Origin: Globobulimina sp.
Lineage: Eukaryota > Foraminifera > Rotaliida
NCBI GenBank assembly: GCA_003354225.1
Contig: PIVH01000664.1
Coordinates: 1 to 5,225, forward strand
Direction of reading: 5' to 3'
Length of the DNA: 5,225 nucleotides
Of the stretch, positions 1 to 5,225 are shown in pieces. Made by a program: the position numbers and the translations under genes. The notes below the pieces were generated by a model. It did not search any database. It saw nothing but the letters and a program-made list of their open reading frames with translations, and was not told the origin of the DNA. The number at the start of each line of letters is the position of its first letter. Within the stretch, counting starts at the first letter, position 1.

Positions 1-1446
1 CATTCATTGAAAGAATTTCAGAAAAGAATGACAGAAGAATTTGATTTTATGGTTACTCCTTTAATATTTAATTTAAAATTAGAAATAAAATCTGAAGGAA
101 ATAATTATAGAATAGATAAAATATACCGAAAGGAGAATGATAATGATAATGACAGTGAAAGTGGAATTTTATTAAATGTAAAAACATTATTTCCGTCCCA
201 ATCAAATGCGGAGAATGAGGTAAAGGGTGGACTTATTTTAGTAAAAATCCGCGCAATACATATGAATGAAAATGATTTAAATTTAGAATTTAAAGTGAAT
301 TATGAAGATAGATTTGGGCAAAGGTTTGGAAATCAACAATTTGTTAGTTTTGATAGACATAGCGATGATGAATATTATTATGATAATAATGGCATACAAA
401 AAGCAATATTATTGATACAATACATTGATTTATTGAAAGAATGGATAAATACAAATAAAAATGGTTTATTTTTTGTGTCTAAAATGTATCGACATCGATT
501 TGAAAAGTTTTTAAAACATTTTGTCGTTGAAATGCAGGCAATTAAAGATAAAACATTAGAGAAAGAAATTAAAATTTTAACACAATTAATTGAATGCAAG
601 TCAAATGTTTCAAATGTTTCCAGTAATTTGAACCAACGCAATCAAGTTTCATTGCAAGTAACGGAGAAAATAAATGTATTAATTAATAATAAATATTGTG
701 AAGAAAATAAGATATTGCTGTCGAAATGTAATGGTTCAATATCAATGAATTCGTCATTAATTGGAATGCCAACGTGTAAATTGGGTTTATTTGTTGGTAA
801 AAATATCATAAATGAATGTGAATGGAAATATCATCAATGTATACGATTAAACTTATTAAAGAGAGATAGATTGCACGGGATGAGATGTTTAACATTTGTC
901 CCACCAAATGGACTATTTCATATTATAAAATATGCTGTTAATGATTACAAATGCATTGATATTCCATTTAATATTATTCATAATATAAAACATAGCGCTT
1001 TTGCGGTTAATTTTGATATTATTTTAAAACATCGGCTTGAAGCAAATGAAATGGCCAATGATGTTATTATAAAAGTGCCTCTTTCCACTGATTATAATTA
1101 TATAATAACTGATAATGTAATAATAAAAACAAAATATGGGAAATGCGAATTGAAGGAAATCAATAAGAATGCGTGTTTGGTTTGGTATATAAATAAGTTA
1201 TATTCATCACAATATCCAAGATTGAGTGGCAGAGTGAATTTAAATAAATTTGCAATTGGAACAAGAACCAGTTATGATAGGAGACGATCAATTTCATTGC
1301 AATTTAAAATGAGTAAAAGACTAAGTACATGTTTTAAGGTCATGTATTTGAATGTGGTGGAACCAAAATATAACTATAAAACACAGAGTAAAATTGAATA
1401 TATGCTAACAACGGACGAAACGGATAATATTAAATATAAAATATGA
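1..1446 (+). CDS. VWA-type C-terminal region fused to an AP-complex mu homology domain (5' partial)
   Basis: The frame is open at the left edge, so the start lies outside the window; 481 residues are visible (numbered from base 1) and end at TGA. Residues 1-198 resemble the region after the VWA fold in YfbK-like proteins: FMVTPLIFNLKLE (16-28), TLFPS (62-66), KGGLILVKIR (75-84), NYEDR (100-104) and YYDNNGIQKAILL (126-138). The VWA/MIDAS fold itself would lie upstream. An Asn/Ser-rich linker (200-213) follows. Residues ~214-481 match a mu homology domain of normal length: VTEKINVLI (220-228), GMPTCKLGL (255-263), YHQCIRL (277-283), FVPPNGLF (299-306), ACLVWYINKL (391-400), and FKVMYLNVVEPKYNY (445-459) near the C-terminus. 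MHDs bind sorting signals in vesicle coats and normally follow a longin domain, which is absent here. By alignment from memory, the AP-2 mu2 pocket residues F174, D176, W421 and R423 are Ser, Gln, Tyr and Leu, so canonical YxxPhi binding is doubtful. Domain calls are by eye; the uninterrupted frame across the linker supports a true fusion. Confidence 0.75.
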   Translation, partial: HSLKEFQKRMTEEFDFMVTPLIFNLKLEIKSEGNNYRIDKIYRKENDNDNDSESGILLNVKTLFPSQSNAENEVKGGLILVKIRAIHMNENDLNLEFKVNYEDRFGQRFGNQQFVSFDRHSDDEYYYDNNGIQKAILLIQYIDLLKEWINTNKNGLFFVSKMYRHRFEKFLKHFVVEMQAIKDKTLEKEIKILTQLIECKSNVSNVSSNLNQRNQVSLQVTEKINVLINNKYCEENKILLSKCNGSISMNSSLIGMPTCKLGLFVGKNIINECEWKYHQCIRLNLLKRDRLHGMRCLTFVPPNGLFHIIKYAVNDYKCIDIPFNIIHNIKHSAFAVNFDIILKHRLEANEMANDVIIKVPLSTDYNYIITDNVIIKTKYGKCELKEINKNACLVWYINKLYSSQYPRLSGRVNLNKFAIGTRTSYDRRRSISLQFKMSKRLSTCFKVMYLNVVEPKYNYKTQSKIEYMLTTDETDNIKYKI

Positions 1447-1521
1447 GGAGATTTGTGTTTTTGTTTGTGTTTGTGTTAAATGTATATCTCATCTTCGTTA
1501 TTGAATACATAATTGTTTCAT

Positions 1522-1527
1522 AATAAA
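1522..1527 (+). terminator. Candidate polyadenylation signal of the VWA-MHD gene
   Basis: AATAAA lies about 75 bases after the TGA of the upstream gene, in AT-rich DNA. A T/G-rich stretch (1451-1477) lies between stop and signal. The position is typical for a eukaryotic 3' end, but the motif is common by chance in such AT-rich sequence. Confidence 0.4.
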
Positions 1528-1618
1528 GATGATGATTTTATACGGTCGATTTTTAATTTCATACTGCTTTGATTCTGATAATATTGTATTAAAAACGTTT
1601 AAAAAAAAGATTATAACT

Positions 1619-2836
1619 ATGGTAGAAACATGGCAACTTACAATGTTATCTGGATTATGCATTGTTGCTGTAATCTGTTGGTACATATGTTTATACACAA
1701 TATATTGTTTATGCTGCAAAAGGAAGCAAATACTTGAAGACAAAAAAGCAGTCATTCTCACAGTAATATGTTTACTGTTACATGGCGTCAATGCTTTATT
1801 AGACCCCTTTGGTTTTTATTATTACCAAATGTCACCCAACGATTCGGTAAAAACAGTGATATATAATGTATGGAGTGGTGTATGGACATTAAGTAAATTA
1901 ACTTTATATTTGGTATACATCTATAGATTGCATATAACATTCAATAATACACATTCGTCCTACAGCTATTCCTATAAACTCTATTTCCCCATATCATGTA
2001 TTATAATGTTATTATGCATTGTCATGGTGTTTTATATCGCGGTACGAAAAGAGTTTGATGAGGACAGTGACTTGGCGTTAATTTCAAGCACAGTGTTTAT
2101 AGTATTTGATTTTGTGTTGATTATTGTCATTATGATATTGTTTATTATACCAATTGCGAAATTAATTAAAAATTTAAAATCAAATTCGCAGAATATTATG
2201 ATACCAAATCTCTTTAATATGGATATCGATGTTGATGTGGCCATGGATATCAATCAAAATGCATATGGCTTAAAACAGGAAGAGACCGATATCTCTCTAT
2301 TTGTTGAGAACAGCATGGATTTCGCCATTATGTCGAAAACGTATAAAGAAAAAGAAGAGTCACTGACAAATAAAGAAAAGGAAATTATATCATTGTCATC
2401 ATCATTCAATTATAATTTAGATAAAACATTTAATTCGATACCAAATGAGTTTAATACATTTAATTCATACGCAAATAATGCAAATAGTAATAGGACGCAT
2501 ATGTATGGATCGTTGGAAGTATTTACTAAAAAAATACCGAAATGGAACTATAGGCAGCAATTATTATTAGCGTTTACTACACGTTTAGGATTATTAGCAA
2601 TTATATGTTTAGTATCGTCGTTTTTTTATCAAATTACATGGATTATTGCAATTTTAACGCATCACAAATTGGTTAACATCTATTGGTTTACATATACGTG
2701 GAATATTGATATGTTAATAAATATAATTGCATTGTTTCTGTCATTTAGATTCACAAATACCTTGTATGAAAAAGTATGCATTGATACATGTCGATGGCAT
2801 CAAGCTTGCATGAAATGTGTCAGTTTTATGATTTGA
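1619..2836 (+). CDS. Seven-transmembrane receptor-like membrane protein with a long third intracellular loop
   Basis: The 405-residue product has seven hydrophobic segments at about 8-33, 44-66, 80-103, 121-141, 152-180, 314-345 and 354-378. The hydrophilic loop between helices 5 and 6 (181-313) is long, rich in Asn, Ser and Glu, and has no clear domain. Basic residues follow helices 1 (KRK), 3 (YRLHI) and 5 (KLIKNLK), which fits an outside N-terminus and a GPCR-like topology. The Arg in YIYRL at the end of helix 3 sits where the E/DRY arginine would be. There is no NPxxY in helix 7 and no Cys at the start of helix 3 for the usual disulfide. The C-terminal tail has several Cys and His (388-400), possible lipidation or metal sites. 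I chose the ATG at 1619 (ATGG context) because the in-frame ATG at 1529 starts two bases after a poly(A) signal and adds 30 unlikely residues. It may belong to a lineage-specific 7TM family; ligand and G-protein coupling are unknown. Confidence 0.8.
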   Translation: MVETWQLTMLSGLCIVAVICWYICLYTIYCLCCKRKQILEDKKAVILTVICLLLHGVNALLDPFGFYYYQMSPNDSVKTVIYNVWSGVWTLSKLTLYLVYIYRLHITFNNTHSSYSYSYKLYFPISCIIMLLCIVMVFYIAVRKEFDEDSDLALISSTVFIVFDFVLIIVIMILFIIPIAKLIKNLKSNSQNIMIPNLFNMDIDVDVAMDINQNAYGLKQEETDISLFVENSMDFAIMSKTYKEKEESLTNKEKEIISLSSSFNYNLDKTFNSIPNEFNTFNSYANNANSNRTHMYGSLEVFTKKIPKWNYRQQLLLAFTTRLGLLAIICLVSSFFYQITWIIAILTHHKLVNIYWFTYTWNIDMLINIIALFLSFRFTNTLYEKVCIDTCRWHQACMKCVSFMI

Positions 2837-2941
2837 TTTTGACCGCTATTATAAATGTTGAATGTATTGTACTTTTTTCAAAACAAAACTCAAAACAAAA
2901 ACCTTGTGTGTAAGTGTAATCATCAATGAACCCCTTCCAAA

Positions 2942-2947
2942 AATAAA
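2942..2947 (+). terminator. Candidate polyadenylation signal of the 7TM gene
   Basis: AATAAA lies about 105 bases after the 7TM stop codon and only 13 bases before the first ATG of the uL2m gene. If used, the 3' end of the 7TM transcript would overlap the start of the uL2m coding region. Confidence 0.4.
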
Positions 2948-2960
2948 ATCATAATTCAGG

Positions 2961-4258
2961 ATGAACATCAATTACATCATCAACCGAGCAATCCACCACA
3001 CCCATCACTTGAACCAACGCATTCCCACTGTACCTCCCTCCCAATCAATAATCCATCCACTATGCAAACGCAGCACCTCCACAGACATGAAAAAACCACG
3101 CAAATGGATCCCAGCCGAAATGGATGTGCGTGGCATCACTCATCAATGGACCAAACACGCAAAAGAAACAATCAACAGAGGTATGCTTCAGATTATAAAA
3201 TATGAAATTTCTGGAACACACAGCCACACACAAACAAAAAACAAGAGCCAATCACCCAATTCATTTATCACGAACCAGAACCAGACTGGAAACTAATCCG
3301 AACCACTCCGACCAATCCGCGCCAAATGGGGCAACAAAAAGCGTGGCAGCCCGTGCCAGGCCTACGTAAATTGCGTGGACATACACCCGGTTCGCGTCGG
3401 GCTATATTGCCCGACATGGCCTGTCTATGGAACCATGAGTCTGCAGAAGCGTTAACTGCACGCATCCCGAAGTCCGGCGGGCGATATTTTACCGGCAAAA
3501 TAACCACACGGCATCGCGGCGGCAAATGCTCTGTCAAGAAATGGTACAAAGTCATCGATTTCAAGCGCTCCATTATCGACGAAGAGGGCGTGATTGAACG
3601 CATCGAATATGACCATCCCAATCGGACTTCGTACATTGCATTGGTGCGCTATCCAAAAACAAACCGGATCCAATATATATTGCCCGTGGAAGGGCAGCAA
3701 TGTGGCGATGTGGTGTTGAGCACGAAAAGCGAACCAAAATACTTCCGCAGAGGCTTTGCTATGCCATTGAAATATGTGCCGGACAAAGCATCCATTTGTC
3801 AAATCGAGTGCGACCCGGGAAAGGGAGCACAGTTAGTTCGCTCTGCGGGCACTGCGGCAAAGTTATTGAATAAGAATGGCACGAAGCGAGGCTTTGGTTT
3901 GGTGGAGTTGCAAAGCAAAGAGTTGCGCCTATTTGATTTGGAATGTATGTGCGTGTTGGGTCGGTGCAGCAATATTTACCACAATAAGATCAATTGGGGG
4001 AAAGCTGGGAATCGGAGGAAGTTAGGCTGGAGGCCCTATGTGCACGGCACTTGCATGAATGCAGTGGACCATCCGCATGGCGGTGGCAGCAAACATAAGA
4101 GGACGAGGCCTTTTCGGGGCGGGGGCCGGAAAACTAAGTGGGGGCAAGGAATGATGGGCGAGAAAACGAGAGCGTTGCGGAAAGAGAGAGTGCCCATTGA
4201 TATGCAAAGAGTGTTGAAACGGAGACCCAGACATTTCAAACCTGGACAGTTGTTTTAG
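2961..4258 (+). CDS. MRPL2: Mitochondrial ribosomal protein uL2m (MRPL2), nuclear-encoded, probably two exons
   Basis: uL2 is a core protein of the large ribosomal subunit that binds 23S-type rRNA near the peptidyl transferase centre; this copy is of the bacterial/mitochondrial type. Counting from the ATG at 3326 (310 residues), the hallmarks are KAWQPVPGLR (5-14), GKITTRHRGG (57-66) and VIDFKR (76-81) in the OB-like domain; DPGKGAQLVRSAGT (163-176), INWGKAGNRRKLGWRP (222-237) and DHPHGGG (248-254) in the SH3-like domain; then KWGQ and GEKTR near 271-282. The conserved HPHGGG segment, including the His linked to catalysis in bacteria, is intact. The next loop is basic (SKHKRTRPFRGGGRK) instead of the common GEG. 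Homology starts five residues after that ATG, leaving no room for a targeting signal. The frame is open back to 3206. A separate ORF from the ATG at 2961 encodes a basic, His-rich leader with no acidic residue in its first 41. An intron within 3126-3284 would join them. The uL2 identity is near certain; the first exon is inferred. Confidence 0.9.
3181..3278 (+). other. Probable spliceosomal intron in the uL2m gene (exact ends uncertain)
   Basis: A GTATGC donor follows AACAGAG in the 2961 frame (phase 1). AT-rich sequence then carries a stop of the downstream frame (TGA at 3203), and the 2961 frame stops at 3294. Acceptor AGs that restore the uL2m frame end at 3245, 3278 or 3284. The 3278 site (TTTATCACGAACCAG) has the most pyrimidines upstream; 3245 would keep more of the plausible coding text before 3326. 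The neater acceptor ending at 3223 does not fit this donor, but would fit a GTGCGT donor at 3126. Splicing at this junction explains both frames; the ends given are my preferred guess. Confidence 0.4.
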
Positions 4259-4342
4259 AAATAATGAATACAATTTGTAAACAAATCAGAAACGAGAATC
4301 AATTGCTAAATGTGATTTGCATGATTCCAATTTTGTTTTGTC

Positions 4343-4348
4343 AATAAA
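4343..4348 (+). terminator. Candidate polyadenylation signal of the uL2m gene
   Basis: AATAAA lies about 85 bases after the uL2m TAG stop and is followed by an A-rich stretch. Its distance matches the signals after the two preceding genes. The whole stretch 4259-4386 reads as 3' UTR plus spacer; I see no gene in it. Confidence 0.5.
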
Positions 4349-4386
4349 AAGTATATCCAAACCCACGATAAGTAGCAACTTTTTGT

Positions 4387-5072
4387 TCAATGTTCACCCC
4401 TTTTCAGATAGAAAAACTGAAAATGATCAGTAATGTCACCGGCCTTTACAGCTCTAAAAAATACGTATACAGAATCACCATAGTTAAAAAGGGATGCATC
4501 TACAACACGAAGCGGAGTCTGTACTTCACCACATATTTGTGAGAAGACCGAGCCACTCCCAATAAAACCACCACTTTGACAGCTTATATATCTCTGCTCC
4601 ACTGAAATCCGTCTAATTTGCAAAGCAAACGCAGCGGCCGGCTCACATGGCCAATGTACATAATCGCGTCCAAAATGCAATTTAAGTCATATTCATTGTA
4701 TACATTGCTTCTGTGGCTGCCCAATCGCAATCCAATACACTTTATTCGATTCTGTATGATATATCTAAATCGATGCATATATTTACTTTATTCATAGAAC
4801 CATTTGGTGTGTTTGAGCCAGCACTGCCACAATATAATGAGGTGCATATTTTATCAATGATCGATACGAATATGTTGCACACAGTCCACCATTAACGAGA
4901 TTTTTATTCCTTTTTCTGTCAACTTATATGCTGTTGAAATATCGCCATGTTGCACCGTTGGGAATGCAATTAGATCATTGTCATCCTGTTTTTTTGCTTC
5001 ATACATTGCATATTCTACCAATACATTTGCTTCGTGCACACTGGAACACAAAAGTCCTAAATCATAGAGCAT
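4387..5072 (-). pseudogene. Decayed or intron-split GT31 (beta-1,3-galactosyltransferase-like) glycosyltransferase remnant
   Basis: Read on the minus strand, several pieces in changing frames follow the order of the GT31 (Galactosyl_T) domain. Piece 1 (5072-4854) has LGLLCSSVHEAN, then NDLIAFPTVQHGDISTAYKL and VDCVQHIRID. This resembles the family pattern of a FLLG-like strand, GDI, a D-x-Y-x-N-L-T-x-K block and the segment leading to the DxD metal site, but the frame stops just where DDD is expected. Piece 2 (about 4880-4755, another frame) reads IFVSIIDKI, as after DxD. Piece 3 (to 4584) has YIGHVSRPLR, like the Y-x-G...P-x-R block. Piece 4 (4680-4387) has YISCQSGGFIGSG, like the YPxYxSGGGYVLS block, then GDSVYVFFRAVKAGD at the EDVYVG position, and ends at TGA 4387. 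GT31 enzymes work in the Golgi as type II membrane proteins; no signal anchor is seen. DxD and EDV look damaged, so a pseudogene is favoured. Multiple short introns remain possible. The family call is by eye from fragments and is moderate. Confidence 0.45.
4752..4786 (-). other. Possible 35-base intron within the GT31-like region
   Basis: On the minus strand a GTAAAT donor follows ATGAATAAA, and CATACAG ends the segment. Removing it joins pieces 2 and 3 in phase 0 without a stop. The donor is good but the length is very short. The alternative is a plain frameshift in a decayed gene. Confidence 0.2.
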
Positions 5073-5102
5073 GCGTATTCATATATTCGTATATGTCACT
5101 AT

Positions 5103-5115
5103 ATTGTATACTTTA
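5103..5115 (+). repeat. Direct repeat, copy 1 (ATTGTATACTTTA)
   Basis: The 13-base sequence recurs exactly at 5150-5162, 47 bases further on. It overlaps the left arm of an inverted repeat, and the flanking bases of the two copies differ. Confidence 0.6.
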
Positions 5116-5224
5116 GAATAGGACGTGTTTAGAACACTTTTCTTTTGAAATTGTATACTTTATCCTAGCACTGTATGTAAATCTCCATAGGATTTTAAAT
5201 TGTTTAAACACGCGGTATTCTAAA
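5112..5224. repeat. Imperfect inverted repeat with 20-base arms, possible mobile-element end
   Basis: The arm at 5112-5131 (TTTAGAATA...CGTGTTTA) pairs with the reverse complement of 5205-5224 at 17 of 20 positions; the mismatches are the three bases in the middle of each arm. The arms enclose 73 bases of AT-rich DNA with no coding sign. The right arm ends one base from the window edge, so longer homology cannot be excluded. The unit could be a small fold-back element, the end of a larger transposon, or a promoter palindrome; the sequence does not decide. Confidence 0.45.
5150..5162 (+). repeat. Direct repeat, copy 2 (ATTGTATACTTTA)
   Basis: This is an exact copy of 5103-5115, lying inside the loop of the larger inverted repeat. 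A shorter inverted pair follows (ATCCTA 5162-5167 with TAGGAT 5188-5193). Confidence 0.6.
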
Positions 5225-5225
5225 C

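Noticed and set aside
378-641. Minus-strand ORF of 87 codons opposite the VWA-MHD gene
   Set aside because: It is the antisense of strongly family-like coding sequence and has no recognisable content.
1529-1618. In-frame upstream ATG adding 30 residues to the 7TM protein
   Set aside because: It begins two bases after AATAAA, the added residues look non-coding, and the ATG at 1619 has a better context just before helix 1.
1498-2253. Minus-strand ORFs opposite the 7TM gene
   Set aside because: Their hydrophobic or low-complexity content mirrors the sense transmembrane and AT-rich coding sequence.
3268-3802. Two overlapping minus-strand ORFs opposite uL2m
   Set aside because: They are antisense of the conserved uL2 core, where higher GC lengthens chance ORFs.
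3326-4258. Bacterial or plastid rplB
   Set aside because: The sequence is of bacterial type, but the neighbours are eukaryotic, there are no rpl/rps partners, a poly(A) signal follows, and a presequence-like leader precedes it. A plastid origin is not excluded but is less likely.
4022-4273. Minus-strand ORFs opposite the uL2m C-terminus
   Set aside because: They are the reverse reading of the conserved HPHGGG region and have no independent support.
4713-5116. Two short plus-strand ORFs (60 and 62 codons) opposite the GT31-like pieces
   Set aside because: They are short and unrecognised, and the minus strand carries the family-like blocks.
1-5225. tRNA, rRNA, CRISPR array, riboswitch or bacterial terminator
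   Set aside because: I saw no cloverleaf with conserved T-loop, no regularly spaced repeats and no GC stem with a T run.

Overview
The window looks like nuclear DNA of an AT-rich, gene-dense unicellular eukaryote. The reasons are an adaptor-complex (clathrin AP) mu homology domain, a seven-helix receptor-like membrane protein with a long Asn/Ser-rich loop, a ribosomal protein uL2 of the bacterial/mitochondrial type with what looks like a split mitochondrial presequence, and AATAAA motifs after all three plus-strand genes. Nothing looks bacterial in layout: there are no Shine-Dalgarno sites and no operon overlaps. The style of the 7TM protein and the VWA-type sequence recalls rhizarian/foraminiferal genomes, but that is a weak guess. 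Stops TGA, TGA and TAG are used with no internal stops, so the standard code fits.

Layout. (1) Bases 1-1446, plus strand: the 3' part of a gene whose start lies left of the window. Its N-terminal third resembles the C-terminal region of bacterial-type (YfbK-like) von Willebrand factor A proteins. Its last ~265 residues are a mu homology domain (MHD), the cargo-binding module of AP-complex medium subunits. The longin domain that normally precedes an MHD is not seen. (2) Bases 1619-2836, plus: a 405-residue seven-transmembrane protein. (3) Bases 2961-4258, plus: mitochondrial ribosomal protein uL2m. The core reads from 3326, and an upstream exon with a basic leader is probably joined to it by one short intron. 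(4) Bases 4387-5072, minus: pieces in several frames that together follow the order of a GT31 (beta-1,3-galactosyltransferase-like) glycosyltransferase, most likely a decayed copy. (5) Bases 5103-5224: a cluster of short direct and inverted repeats exactly where the GT31-like similarity ends.

The three plus-strand genes are head to tail with gaps of about 125-170 bases, and each is followed by an AATAAA motif. They have no evident shared pathway: trafficking-like, signalling-like and mitochondrial translation. The most unusual item is the VWA-MHD fusion. Its MHD keeps the fold signatures but appears to have lost the residues that bind YxxPhi sorting signals. The uL2m gene is visibly richer in G+C than the two genes before it.
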